From G965222505 sp965222505 (lineage in GTDB: Bacteria; Bacteroidota; Rhodothermia; Rhodothermales; DATKEJ01), in contig OZ244956.1 in NCBI GenBank assembly GCA_965222505.1, forward strand, positions 5,022,001-5,086,000: DNA of 64,000 nt, written 5' to 3'. Positions 25,706 to 34,815 of this stretch are shown in pieces. The position numbers were made by a program, and so were the translations under genes. Position 1 is the stretch's first letter; each line of letters opens with the position of its first letter. Below the pieces are notes generated by a model, which was not told the origin of the DNA, did no database searches, and saw only the letters and a program-made list of their open reading frames with translations.

Positions 25706-26881
25706 TTAGCGCACGAAATGCCGCTGCATTTCCTCGAGGCTGTCGCCCCCATACTTTTCCAACAGGGCGTTTGCAATGACAAGGGCGACGGTAGCTTCGG
25801 CCACGGTGGAGGCAGCCGGTACGCTGGTTACGTCACTTCGTTCATATCGGGTGGGCTGGGCTTTGCCGGAAGCCAGGTCCACGGTTCCCAGTGGTTTGAT
25901 GAGCGTAGGGATGGGTTTCATGTAGCCGCGTACAATGATGGGCATGCCATTGGAGATACCGCCTTCGATACCACCGGCATGGTTGGACGTGCGGCTGTAT
26001 CCATTGCCGTCGGTAATGATGGGGTCATGGACCCTAGAGCCGGGGCGGATGGCCCCCAGGATGCCATCCCCAATTTCTACGGCCTTTTGCCCCTGGATAG
26101 ATAGGATTGCCTGGGCCAGTTGGCCGTCCAGCCGCCGGTCCCAGTGTACGTAAGAACCGAGTCCGGGTGGGACGCCGGTGACGGCCACCTCATAGGCGCC
26201 CCCCAGCGAATCTCCCTGCTTTTTGATGGCCTTGATATGCGCGATCCCCTGTTTGGTAAGTTCGGGGTTGAGCATACGCAGTTCACTTTGGTCGGCCTGT
26301 GCAAAAAGGGCTTCGGCACCCTGGGCCAGCAGGGGGGCCGTCAGCGGTGCCCAGGTTTCGGGGGCATCGTATCCAACAGTGCCGAGCCGGATCACATGGC
26401 TGCCCACTTCAATGCCGAACTGTTTCAGAAGCTGCCGGGCGACGGAGCAGCACGCCACACGCATGGCGGTTTCTCGGGCGCTGGAACGGTCGATGACGGG
26501 GCGAATATCGGTAAAGCCATACTTCTGTACGCCCACCAGATCGGCGTGGCCGGGGCGGGGCAGGGTGACCGGCTCAACGCCTTCACCGGCACCATCAACG
26601 GCCATCACATCGGGCCAGTTGGACCGATCTCGGGTATAGGCGGCATTGACCAGGCGCAGCGCGATCGGGCTGCCCATGGATGCAGAGAAGCGAATGCCGG
26701 AATAAATATGAACCTGATCGGTTTCTATTTTGGCCCGTCCGCCGCGGCCGTAGCCCAGCCAGCGCCGACGGAGGTGGATGTTCAGGTCTTCAGCGGTAAG
26801 GGGGACACCTGCAGGCAGGCCTTCTACAATGCCGATCAGGGCTTCACCGTGGGATTCCCCGGCCGTGAGGTAACGAATCAT
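25706..26881 (-). CDS. aroC: chorismate synthase
   Basis: AroC makes chorismate from EPSP with reduced FMN, the last step of the shikimate pathway. At 391 residues it is full length. The family signatures are present: GESHGEALIGIVEGLPAG, IDRSSARETAMRVACCSVAR and GNGYSRTSNHAGGIEGGISNGMPI. The gene stands alone between two terminators. Confidence 0.97.
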   Translation of the reverse strand: MIRYLTAGESHGEALIGIVEGLPAGVPLTAEDLNIHLRRRWLGYGRGGRAKIETDQVHIYSGIRFSASMGSPIALRLVNAAYTRDRSNWPDVMAVDGAGEGVEPVTLPRPGHADLVGVQKYGFTDIRPVIDRSSARETAMRVACCSVARQLLKQFGIEVGSHVIRLGTVGYDAPETWAPLTAPLLAQGAEALFAQADQSELRMLNPELTKQGIAHIKAIKKQGDSLGGAYEVAVTGVPPGLGSYVHWDRRLDGQLAQAILSIQGQKAVEIGDGILGAIRPGSRVHDPIITDGNGYSRTSNHAGGIEGGISNGMPIIVRGYMKPIPTLIKPLGTVDLASGKAQPTRYERSDVTSVPAASTVAEATVALVIANALLEKYGGDSLEEMQRHFVR

Positions 26882-26894
26882 GTTTCAGGAATAT

Positions 26895-26921
26895 AAAAAG
26901 CCCGACTTCAGGGAGCCGGGC
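26895..26921 (-). terminator. intrinsic terminator after the HtrA gene
   Basis: On the minus strand the stem GCCCG...CGGGC (26900-26904 with 26917-26921) is followed by TTTTTATA. It lies 82 bases past the stop of the HtrA gene and 14 bases before the aroC start, so it separates the two units. Confidence 0.65.
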
Positions 26922-27003
26922 CGGGGTCACGTGTTTTCGACGCACTGATGATTTCAATTACCATGGCAGCGGACATGATAGTTCGGGGTTGGTGGTGGCA
27001 GGG

Positions 27004-28557
27004 TTAATCCATGGAGGGGACCTGGATTTCGTAGAATGAGGAGATCCCGTTGCGGCGTTTTACGCGGATCAGGACCGTCTCATGTTCTTCCGCATAAGCC
27101 AGATCGAGGAGCCGGAAGGCATCCTCAACCGTTGCAATAGGTTGATCCTCAATGGCAATAATGATCGCATCTCTGGGGAGGCCGCCTTGAGAGGCCGGGG
27201 TGCCACCCTGTACGTAGGCGATATACGCCCCATCATTCAGGTCAAAGTCAATTTGGTCGTCTTCATTCACTTCGCGCAAGCCGATGCCCCATTCTTCCAA
27301 TTCCTGGAAGGGGGTTTCCGGGTGCTGGATTTCCGGTTCAATGGGGGGGGCGTCGGGGCTAAACCATGGGGCCAAAGAGGTATGGTTCCGGCCTTGAAGG
27401 ACGACGTTGTGCCCGGAAAGGGTGCCATTCCGCCAGATGGTTACGCCAATCGAATCGCCGGGATGGTTTTGGGCAATCCTGCTTTGGAGTTCATTGGCGG
27501 CATTGACCGGATAATCGTTGATGCTCAGGATCACATCATCGGTTTCTATTGCGGCAAATTCTGCCGCACTTCCACCCAGCACTTTGGTGACGAGGACCCC
27601 GGCAATATCGGGGAGTTCCATCTGTTTGGCAATCTCAGCATTGACCTCCATGATATGAACCCCGAGGTATCCACGGCGCACCGTACCATAAGCGATCAGG
27701 TCATTCACCACGTGGGTCATCAGATTGACCGGTACAGCAAAGCCATAACCTTCATACGTGCCGCGTTCCGTGGCAATGGCCGTGTTAATGCCGATGAGTT
27801 GACCGCTCAGGTTTACAAGGGCTCCCCCAGAGTTACCCGGGTTGATGGCGGCATCAGTTTGAATGAAATCCTCGATGCTGTTGCCGTCTTCCATCTCTTC
27901 GATAATGTCGACGCGCCGGCCGATGGCGCTCACGATTCCGGCTGTGACCGTCGAGGTGAGGCGGAAGGGGTTGCCAATTGCCACGACCCAATCGCCAACT
28001 TCTACTTCGTCCGAGTTGCCCAGTGTGATGACTGGCAAGTCTTCATTGGCGGTAATTTGAAGCACAGCAATGTCTGTACTTGGGTCGGTACCGATGACGC
28101 GGGCTTCATACTCGCGTTTGTCGCTCAGGAGGATACCAATTTCTGAGGCTTCGCTGATGACGTGATAATTGGTTACGATGTGCCCTTTCTTGCTGATGAT
28201 TACGCCGCTCCCGGCACTACTGTGCCGGAAGGGGCGGCCCAGAGATTCCTCGTCAAAGTTGTGAAACCCATCACGCGGCATCTCAACCCGGCTGACGCCC
28301 GAGCGGGCGGTAATGGAAACAACAGCCGGTATGACGGTACGCGCAACCTCCTTAAACAAGGAACTCATGGATGCGGCCTGAAAGGCTGCTGCCGGAGGCT
28401 CATAGATGGGATTGCCAACCTGGACCGACTCGACCACGCGTTTCGGTTGGATGATTTCGACCGGCGATTGGGGCCAAATAAAACGGGTAACCAGGGCGCC
28501 AATAATCACCCCAAACAGGACCAGGCCGGCCCCAACCAGCATCGATCTTTTGCGCAT
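27004..28557 (-). CDS. htrA: HtrA/DegP-type periplasmic serine protease with two PDZ domains
   Basis: This protease degrades or refolds damaged envelope proteins. ATG 28557 gives a basic start and one hydrophobic helix (about 6-28), an anchor or signal; an upstream TTG at 28614 is less likely. The trypsin-like domain has the triad H132 (VTNYHV), D162 (STDIAVL) and S243 (NPGNSGGAL). Two PDZ domains follow, about 275-365 and 420-510, total 517 residues. mscS is upstream on the same strand. Confidence 0.94.
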   Translation of the reverse strand: MRKRSMLVGAGLVLFGVIIGALVTRFIWPQSPVEIIQPKRVVESVQVGNPIYEPPAAAFQAASMSSLFKEVARTVIPAVVSITARSGVSRVEMPRDGFHNFDEESLGRPFRHSSAGSGVIISKKGHIVTNYHVISEASEIGILLSDKREYEARVIGTDPSTDIAVLQITANEDLPVITLGNSDEVEVGDWVVAIGNPFRLTSTVTAGIVSAIGRRVDIIEEMEDGNSIEDFIQTDAAINPGNSGGALVNLSGQLIGINTAIATERGTYEGYGFAVPVNLMTHVVNDLIAYGTVRRGYLGVHIMEVNAEIAKQMELPDIAGVLVTKVLGGSAAEFAAIETDDVILSINDYPVNAANELQSRIAQNHPGDSIGVTIWRNGTLSGHNVVLQGRNHTSLAPWFSPDAPPIEPEIQHPETPFQELEEWGIGLREVNEDDQIDFDLNDGAYIAYVQGGTPASQGGLPRDAIIIAIEDQPIATVEDAFRLLDLAYAEEHETVLIRVKRRNGISSFYEIQVPSMD

Positions 28558-28701
28558 ATACTCCACTCTAAATCCCTGGGCTTGCTCGTCGAAAAAGCGC
28601 TCAGGCGCGGCCAACGGGGTGTGGAAAAAGTCTGCCGGCCGCGCACAACTAGATTAATATAACGTAATGGACCCAGCCTTGTTGCTTACCTCAGACAAAA
28701 A

Positions 28702-28772
28702 GTGCGGTGCGAGGTGCGGAGTGCGACTCAGGTTTTGATCTGGAGTCGCACTCCGCACATCGCACTCCGCAC
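28702..28772. repeat. heptamer inverted repeat (unit GTGCGGA/GTGCGAC), between mscS and htrA
   Basis: The left arm (28702-28729) reads GTGCG, GTGCGAG, GTGCGGA, GTGCGAC, TC. The right arm (28743-28772), in reverse complement, reads GTGCGGA, GTGCGAT, GTGCGGA, GTGCGAC, TC. The inner 16 bases pair perfectly and the loop is 13 bases. The right arm ends one base before the mscS stop codon. The rest of the gap (28558-28701) shows nothing else. Confidence 0.9.
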
Positions 28773-28773
28773 G

Positions 28774-29577
28774 TCATTGATCCATATGTACATCCATTTG
28801 TGGGAAGGGGATGCCGATGTTGGCGGCGTCGAGGGCTTGTTTGGTGGCCAGGGTGGTGGCTTGCCAGACGTCCCAGTAGTCGTCCGGGTGGCACCAGGTG
28901 CGGACTTGCCAGTTGATCGAGGAGTCGCCGAGGTTGCTCAGGAAGACCTGGGGGGGATGTGCTTCCAGTTGACCAGGCACGGAGGCGGCAGCAGTTTCAA
29001 GAATCCTACGGACCGTACCGAGGTCTGCGGAGTAGTCGGTGCCCACATTGACATCGACCCGGCGGTTCGGGTGGAAGCTCATGTTTTCGATGACACCGCT
29101 GGTCACCTCACCATTCGGTACGATGATGCGGCGGTTATCCGGGGTATCCATGGTGGTTGTAAACAGATCCACAGCATTTACAACGCCTGTTTCACCCGCC
29201 ACTTTGATGAGGTCGCCCACTTTGAAGGGGCGCAGAACGACCAAGAGGACGCCGGAGGCGAAGTTGCCCAAGGTTCCTTGTAGGGCCATCCCAATGGCAA
29301 GGCCGATGGCAGCCAATAAGGCGGCAAAACTTGTGGTGTTGATGCCGAAGACGCTCAAACAGGATAGAATGGCCAGGATGAAGATCGTCGCCCGAAGGAT
29401 TGTGGCAAAGAACCGACTCAAGGTGGGATCGACGCCCGTTTTTTCCATCCGCCGAGCGAGTAGTTTCGCGGCCCAACCTGCAATGATACGGGCAATGATA
29501 AGGACAACAATAACCCCAACGACCTTCATGCCGAAGTCGGTAATTTGGGGCATCAGTGGTTCAAGATCAAAGTTCAT
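28774..29577 (-). CDS. mscS: MscS-family mechanosensitive channel
   Basis: This small-conductance channel opens under membrane tension to release solutes during osmotic downshock. It has 267 residues, close to E. coli MscS, with hydrophobic helices at about 15-35, 60-82 and 85-110. The pore helix GLAIGMALQGTLGNFASGVLL has the Gly/Ala pattern of TM3. The beta domain (PFKVGDLIKVAGETGVV, IIVPNGEVTSGVIEN) follows. Confidence 0.95.
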   Translation of the reverse strand: MNFDLEPLMPQITDFGMKVVGVIVVLIIARIIAGWAAKLLARRMEKTGVDPTLSRFFATILRATIFILAILSCLSVFGINTTSFAALLAAIGLAIGMALQGTLGNFASGVLLVVLRPFKVGDLIKVAGETGVVNAVDLFTTTMDTPDNRRIIVPNGEVTSGVIENMSFHPNRRVDVNVGTDYSADLGTVRRILETAAASVPGQLEAHPPQVFLSNLGDSSINWQVRTWCHPDDYWDVWQATTLATKQALDAANIGIPFPQMDVHMDQ

Positions 29578-29754
29578 AGTTGTGCTGGTATAAATGGGTG
29601 GTGCCAGGGCAAAAGAAGCCGCAGGCTGAAGGCTAAGGAGGAAGTCGGATGCAACCTTCAGACGAGCAGAGGTAAGTTAAGCCAAAGGGCGAAGGGTGCA
29701 AGGGGTTCGGCATGTGTAGCATTACCTTTCACACGCTTTTCAGAAGTGTGGTAC

Positions 29755-29785
29755 TTGGCAGAGGGGCCGGAAATGCGTAACTTTG
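29755..29785 (+). promoter_or_regulatory. Bacteroidota-type promoter of tRNA-Thr
   Basis: TTG (29755-29757), 20 bases, then TAACTTTG (29778-29785) is a perfect match to the TTG-N19/21-TAnnTTTG housekeeping promoter of Bacteroidota. The -7 box ends 16 bases before the tRNA. Confidence 0.8.
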
Positions 29786-29801
29786 CCGTCCTTACCGAAA
29801 A

Positions 29802-29874
29802 GCCAATGTAGCTCAGCTGGTAGAGCAGCTCATTCGTAATGAGCAGGTCAGCGGTTCGAGTCCGCTCATTGGCT
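29802..29874 (+). tRNA. tRNA-Thr (anticodon CGT)
   Basis: This 73-base gene folds as a normal cloverleaf: acceptor GCCAATG with CATTGGC, D arm GCTC...GAGC, anticodon stem GCTCA/TGAGC with loop TTCGTAA (anticodon CGT at 29835-29837, reads ACG), variable AGGTC, T arm AGCGG-TTCGAGT-CCGCT. The discriminator is T and no CCA is encoded. It has its own promoter. Confidence 0.97.
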
Positions 29875-29979
29875 CTCTCAAGCCCATTTGGCTGCACCAG
29901 AGGTTTTCCAGCGCTGGATGAAGGATTCAAGAGGTAGGTGCATTCGGGATATATTGGAGGCGGTGTCCTCAATACACCT

Positions 29980-31290
29980 CTATAGGTCGAACAACGCGTC
30001 TTCGAAGGTGACCTTGGTGTTGTTCATGATGGCCTCGTTGGATTTGATGCCAATGACGGTGGAGGTGAAGCCTTTTTGGTAATCGGCTTGGGGGGGGTAG
30101 GGGCCGAAAGCGTGGTTGTCCATGAATTCTTTCAGAGCGTACCACAACGGGGATTTAGCGTTGGGATCGTCTGCGGCGGGGTCGGCACCCTGGGCATCCA
30201 ACTGGGTGGCGTTGGCCACGAGCGCGATGCCTTCTTCTTTGAAGAACCGGTCCTTGCGGGCATACACTTCCCACCCCAGGATTGGGGCATCGACTTCCTT
30301 GAACATCCAGGCTTTGTTCCCATCGCGCAGCATGATGGTGCTGGCGCTGCCGTGGTAGATTTCATAGGCGGCATCAAAGGAACTGGCGATGGTGGCATCA
30401 TAAAAGAGGCGCACGCCGCTCGGCATTTCGAAGACGGCCTGGATGGTGTCCGGCACCGTCCGTCCATCGTCCCAGAACATGATGCTCCCAAAACCTGTCA
30501 CCGATGCCGGGCGCTCGTTGAGGAACCAGGCGGCGGCTTCCAATTGCTGCATACCGACTTCGCCGATCAGGCCAGAAGAAGTCTCAGCGTTGAGTCGCCA
30601 GTTTTGGGCAATTTCTCGGTCACGGTTGGGGGAGAGCCGCCGCCAACTGCTTTTGGTGTGCCATTGGGCACGGGCCATAATCGGTCGGCCCAGGGCACCA
30701 CTGCGGATAAAGCCAAACACCGAGCGGTACTGTGGTTCGGAACGGTAGAGCAAGCCGACTTGAAAAATCTGCCCGGCCTCTTCTGCATTTTTCCCGGCCA
30801 ACGCAATGGCGCGGGCATCCTCAATGGATGAGGCCATCGGTGCTTCGAGGTAGACATTCTTGCCGGCTTCCAGGGCAGCAAGGGTCACCTCCCGGTGGAG
30901 GTGGGTCGGCGTGGCAATAATGACGGCCTGCACATCTGGATTCGTCAGGACCTCGTTGTAATCCTCGTGCCGACTTGCTTCCGGGTAGGCGCGTTGGGCA
31001 CGCCGCAACATGATGGGATAGTTGTCGCAGATCGCCATCAGGTTGGCCTCGGGAATGTCGGCCAGGGTACTGGCAATCGTGCGGCCCCATTCTCCGAATC
31101 CGATCAAAGCACAGTTGACGGCATCCTCAATCGGGCGCGGTTCATGAACGGCCTGATAGGCTTCTTCGGCTTTGAGCTGCTCTGCCTCGGAGAATCCGAA
31201 GAGGGAAGCAAAAGAACCCACTTTCAGAAAATTTCGACGGCTCAGGTTCGGGGTAGCCGTCTGGTTGGCTTGTTGCGCTTTCTTCGCCAT
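29980..31290 (-). CDS. Gfo/Idh/MocA-family protein with Tat signal, catalytic residues replaced
   Basis: This 436-residue protein has a twin-arginine signal (SRRNFLKVGSFASLFGF, residues 17-33) and a Rossmann domain (ALIGFGEWGR, 61-70), as in exported NAD(P)-linked sugar oxidoreductases. The usual catalytic Lys of the EKP motif is Ala here (YLEAP, 148-151), and the Asp/His of the second motif appears as GEVGMQQLE (244-252). It may bind a ligand or cofactor without normal catalysis, or use another mechanism. It follows ApbE by 44 bases in the same direction. Confidence 0.88.
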   Translation of the reverse strand: MAKKAQQANQTATPNLSRRNFLKVGSFASLFGFSEAEQLKAEEAYQAVHEPRPIEDAVNCALIGFGEWGRTIASTLADIPEANLMAICDNYPIMLRRAQRAYPEASRHEDYNEVLTNPDVQAVIIATPTHLHREVTLAALEAGKNVYLEAPMASSIEDARAIALAGKNAEEAGQIFQVGLLYRSEPQYRSVFGFIRSGALGRPIMARAQWHTKSSWRRLSPNRDREIAQNWRLNAETSSGLIGEVGMQQLEAAAWFLNERPASVTGFGSIMFWDDGRTVPDTIQAVFEMPSGVRLFYDATIASSFDAAYEIYHGSASTIMLRDGNKAWMFKEVDAPILGWEVYARKDRFFKEEGIALVANATQLDAQGADPAADDPNAKSPLWYALKEFMDNHAFGPYPPQADYQKGFTSTVIGIKSNEAIMNNTKVTFEDALFDL

Positions 31291-31334
31291 GTTTACGTGC
31301 AGGGTTCAATAAGTGGAATAAGTTCTTTGCGCCC

Positions 31335-32312
31335 TTATATCGCCAGGGTTGGGTTTGATGGCCTAAACAAAGGGATGCCATATTGCTGTACATCCACATG
31401 ACCCGAAGGCGATGGGGGAGAAGCGGTTAGCGTCCGAACGCCAAAGTGTTTGGCCATCGATTCCGTTGCCGTCAAGCCCTCTACCAGCAAAGCCGTAGAC
31501 AGGGCATCGGTCTGTATGGCTGATGGGCCAATCACGGCGGCAAGCGCAGCACCCTCTACCGGCCTTCCGGACCGCGCATCCAGCACATGGCCGTACTCTA
31601 CGCCGTCGGCATAGAACGATTTCCCTGAAACAGCTGAAACTGATAGGGCTTCGTCTTCCAGGGTAATGACCGCCAATACATCATCTTCTCCGGTCGGGTC
31701 GTGCTCGGCTCCGGGGGTAGGCAAGGCGGTTTTCCACGGCTTCTCGCCCGGTGGGCGGCCCATCGCATAAATCGTACTGGTCCCGCCATGTAACAAAGCC
31801 GAGGTGACCTCGACTTCCCGAAGGACGGTCATGGCTTCGTCAATGGCATATCCTTTTCCAATCCCGCCGAGGTCGATCGCTACGCCGGGTTTTTCGAACC
31901 GCACGGTTCGGGTTGCGGCGCCCAGATGAACCAGGTGCATCCCCGTTCGGCTGCGGGCTTCTTCGAGGGCTTCCGGTTTGGGCAAGTGGCCCGTGTGGTT
32001 GACGAACCCCCAGCAGCGCATCAATGGGCCGATGGTTACATCGAAAGCACCTTCAGTTTCACGGTATAGGCGTTGGGCCGTTTGTAGCACTTCAAAGAGG
32101 CGGGGTTCAACCTGTACCGGTTCATGTGCAGCTCGTGTATTGATGCGGTTGACATCGCTAGCGGGCCGATAGAAACTTAACTGTGCTTCCAGTCGGCTGA
32201 TTTCGGCCAGGGCCATTTCTCCGGCAGCACGCAGGCGCACGGAATCCGCGCCATGCAACACCAGTTCAAAGCGCGTTGCCATTGCATGCAGCGCCAGCCG
32301 GATGGTAGCCAT
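31335..32312 (-). CDS. apbE: ApbE-family FAD:protein FMN transferase
   Basis: ApbE attaches FMN to Thr or Ser of exported flavoproteins. The 325 residues contain LDLGGIGKGYAIDEA (as IDLGGIGKGYA), LLHGGTSTIYAMG, GHVLDARSGRPV and the AIQTDALSTAL metal/FAD region. No signal peptide or lipobox is visible from the chosen start, although most ApbE proteins are exported. Its partner is not evident; it stands between two Tat-exported Gfo/Idh/MocA proteins. Confidence 0.92.
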   Translation of the reverse strand: MATIRLALHAMATRFELVLHGADSVRLRAAGEMALAEISRLEAQLSFYRPASDVNRINTRAAHEPVQVEPRLFEVLQTAQRLYRETEGAFDVTIGPLMRCWGFVNHTGHLPKPEALEEARSRTGMHLVHLGAATRTVRFEKPGVAIDLGGIGKGYAIDEAMTVLREVEVTSALLHGGTSTIYAMGRPPGEKPWKTALPTPGAEHDPTGEDDVLAVITLEDEALSVSAVSGKSFYADGVEYGHVLDARSGRPVEGAALAAVIGPSAIQTDALSTALLVEGLTATESMAKHFGVRTLTASPPSPSGHVDVQQYGIPLFRPSNPTLAI

Positions 32313-32320
32313 AGGGGGCA

Positions 32321-32439
32321 GTGTTGCGTGATGCGTGAATCGCGACCGGTAAGTATTGCTGAGAATAAGGCCGATTTGCCAGATAAACCGAGTCTTCGGT
32401 TTGCAGCATCGGGGCCAAGATCACGCAACACGCATCACG
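32321..32439. repeat. heptamer inverted repeat (unit GTGATGC/GTGTTGC), upstream of apbE
   Basis: The left arm (32321-32338) is GTGTTGC, GTGATGC, GTGA. The right arm (32421-32439), in reverse complement, is CGTGATGC, GTGTTGC, GTGA. The arms match at about 16 of 19 positions and are separated by 82 bases. The same heptamers occur at 52391-52417. Confidence 0.78.
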
Positions 32440-32477
32440 TTAAGGGCAGAACCTTCAAGGATGTTCTACCCCTCGAT

Positions 32478-33914
32478 TTACGACAACTCCAGCGTCCCGT
32501 AGGTGATCGGCTCAAGTTCCTGGCCGGAGCCGGTCATGAGCTTGCGCGTGGCTTCATCGTAGTAGACCATGATGCCCATGCGCTCAGACATTTCAGCCAT
32601 CGAGATGATGGTTTGGCACCGGATGGCAACATCAATGTTACCGACGGGATCTTTGTCGTCACGGATAGCGGTGAAGTAATTGTCAATGTGAGCTGGGATG
32701 TCTGGGCCGGGTTCGATGTTTTCGAACCGTTGTTGGTCCACGAGGTCAGCGAAGGGCCGTTCGGGGCGTAGTTCAAGTGTGTTGCCCGAGAAGAACAGCG
32801 AGGCTTCCTGACCGCGGAAGACTTGCTCATGTCCTTGTTCGTTGACGGAGCAGCCGGTGACCATCATGTTCAGGCCGCTCGGGAATTCGGCAATGACCTG
32901 GGTGATGGTGGTCACGTCCCGGTCTTCCGGTCCCAACTGGTCATCCCCGACCTTTTTGTTGCCGAGGCACGCCACGCGGGTTGGAAATTCCGGGCTGCCG
33001 GTTGCAATCAACAGCGGGTGGATGCGGTGGGCCAACAAGTCGCCGAGGAGCCCGGCGCAGTAGGGGTAGTACTTCCGCCAGCGGTGGTAATGCTCGGGGT
33101 TAAACGGCCGGTCCGAGACGGGGCCGAGCCATTTGGCCCAGTCGATGGTTTCACCGGCTTTCAGTTCTTCCTCAATGGCGTAGTAGTTCCACTCGCCATC
33201 GGGGGTGTTGCGCATGAAGGAGTCCTGGCAGAGCACCATTGGGCCGATGGCTCCGGAGGTGATCAGTTCGGCGGCTTTTTGCCACTTGCCTTCGGAGCAA
33301 TACTGGGAGCCGATCTGGAATTTCTTGCCGCTTTTTTTGACGGCATCGTGGATGGCAAAAGCTTCACCCAGATACCGGGTCATGGGTTTTTCGCAATACA
33401 CGTGCTTTCCGGCATCCAGCGCATCAATGGCGATCTGGGCATGCCAGTGGTCAACGGTACCGATGAAGATGGCATCAATGTCTTGCCGGTCCAGCAGGGC
33501 GCGGTAATCTTCGTAGACTTCCACACCGGCATCGCGGCCTTCGGCAACGCGGCTGGCTTCGAGGGCTTCCTTGGCCCGGTCACGGCGTTTGGAGAAGAGG
33601 TCACAGGCAGCAGCTCCAACGGCATTGTAGACATAGCTGTGGCGTTGTTCGCCGTCACTGTTCAGGTTGGTGACGTTGAGCAGGTGGGAGTTGAAGCCTT
33701 GTCCACCCACGCCGATGAAACCGGTCACGATGCGGTCGTTGGCGCCGAGGACAGCACCCGTGGCAGGGGCCGTTTTGGTAGCTTTATCGCCAATTTCTTC
33801 GGCGACTTTCGGGGAGCAGCCGGCCATGACGGCCGTGGCAGTAATGGCCCCTTTCTTGATGAAGTCTCGACGGGAGGCATTGTTGGCCGTAGACGTGCGT
33901 TTTTTTCTTTTCAT
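32478..33914 (-). CDS. Gfo/Idh/MocA-family oxidoreductase with Tat/lipoprotein signal
   Basis: This 478-residue protein has a Tat signal (SRRDFIKKGAITATAVMAGC) whose final Cys could be lipidated. The Rossmann start is GFIGVGGQGFN and the catalytic EKP motif is intact (VYCEKPMTR); LLGDLLAHRIHP has the Asp and His of the second motif. It probably oxidises or reduces a sugar outside the cytoplasm, but the substrate cannot be told. It is the first gene of a likely unit with apbE and the second Gfo/Idh/MocA protein. Confidence 0.92.
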   Translation of the reverse strand: MKRKKRTSTANNASRRDFIKKGAITATAVMAGCSPKVAEEIGDKATKTAPATGAVLGANDRIVTGFIGVGGQGFNSHLLNVTNLNSDGEQRHSYVYNAVGAAACDLFSKRRDRAKEALEASRVAEGRDAGVEVYEDYRALLDRQDIDAIFIGTVDHWHAQIAIDALDAGKHVYCEKPMTRYLGEAFAIHDAVKKSGKKFQIGSQYCSEGKWQKAAELITSGAIGPMVLCQDSFMRNTPDGEWNYYAIEEELKAGETIDWAKWLGPVSDRPFNPEHYHRWRKYYPYCAGLLGDLLAHRIHPLLIATGSPEFPTRVACLGNKKVGDDQLGPEDRDVTTITQVIAEFPSGLNMMVTGCSVNEQGHEQVFRGQEASLFFSGNTLELRPERPFADLVDQQRFENIEPGPDIPAHIDNYFTAIRDDKDPVGNIDVAIRCQTIISMAEMSERMGIMVYYDEATRKLMTGSGQELEPITYGTLELS

Positions 33915-34157
33915 GATTCTGCCAGGTTTCCAGTAGAGGATGTTTTGGTGTGGTGTTCAGGTTGGGAACGGGCGAGGCATCAATATCCTGAATAATTAGA
34001 AGTCATACAATACCCAAAACCCGGCCAGAGGGGGGGAGACGGGGTATGGGGTGCGAAAAAGAGATGGATCTGCAACAATTACGTCCCGGTACGGTTATTC
34101 AAAGCAGCAAACGTTTTCTTGAAGACGTTTTCAACCCGTACCCAAACCTGATCCATC

Positions 34158-34763
34158 ATGTCAAAATTAGCTACACTTCTGCTCCTGATTACCCTGTTTA
34201 TACCCAACCGGGTAGATGCACAAGATGCGTCCTCCTATGCCCTTCAGTCAGAGAGCAAGATGTGGATTGACGGCACCTCCAATAAAAGCGACTGGACTGT
34301 GACAGCCACGGAAATGACAGGTCACGTCACGTTGAATCCTACCGCCGATACGCTACAGTTTGAGGAAACCCGTGTGGTGGTTGCCTCCAAAAAGATTGTG
34401 AGCAACAAAAGCACGATTATGGATCGGCTGATGTACAAGGCGCTCAAGGCGACCCAACATCCGCAAATCGAATATGCACTCACCAGTGCAACCGTCACGG
34501 CGATGGCCGGAGATTCCTTCACCGTGGATGCCGTAGGCAACCTGATGTTGGCCGGGGTTACGAAAGAAATCACGATGCCGGTCGAAGGCAAAAAATTAGC
34601 CGATGGGCAGTACCGATTCACCGGGAGCTACACCCTGCTCATGACCGACTACAAGATGCGGCCTCCCACGGCCATGTTTGGTGCCCTTCGTACAGGCGAT
34701 GAGGTGATTGTCAATTTCGACCTGACCCTGGGGCCGGAGATGCCGAAAAGCGGGACCCAGTAA
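34158..34763 (+). CDS. YceI-family periplasmic protein
   Basis: This 201-residue protein has a signal peptide (about 1-22, ending VDAQ) and then a YceI lipocalin-like barrel (SKMWIDGTSNKSDWTVTA, LMLAGVTKEITMPVEG). The family binds long isoprenoid or lipid ligands in the periplasm. The kinase gene starts 52 bases downstream. The 243 bases before it hold no gene and no promoter I can name. Confidence 0.92.
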   Translation: MSKLATLLLLITLFIPNRVDAQDASSYALQSESKMWIDGTSNKSDWTVTATEMTGHVTLNPTADTLQFEETRVVVASKKIVSNKSTIMDRLMYKALKATQHPQIEYALTSATVTAMAGDSFTVDAVGNLMLAGVTKEITMPVEGKKLADGQYRFTGSYTLLMTDYKMRPPTAMFGALRTGDEVIVNFDLTLGPEMPKSGTQ

Positions 34764-34815
34764 CGGCCCATTCTTTACGCGTTTTCGTATATTGCGTGGT
34801 ATTGAGGATCCGACC

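Noticed and set aside
29618..29705. G-rich 7-base steps (GCCGCAG, GCTGAAG, GCTAAGG and CAAAGGG, CGAAGGG) upstream of tRNA-Thr
   Set aside because: The period is suggestive, but the two parts are mostly in the same direction and only CTGAAGG/CCTTCAG is inverted. Too weak to list as a member of the repeat family.
29658..29972. Minus-strand ORF of 104 codons over tRNA-Thr
   Set aside because: Its ERTRTADLLITNELLYQLSY segment is the well-known false translation of the complement of a tRNA gene.
32823..33995. Plus-strand ORF of 390 codons over the second Gfo/Idh/MocA gene
   Set aside because: The minus-strand protein has a Tat signal and EKP motif; the plus-strand product is a Gly/Phe/Val-rich shadow.
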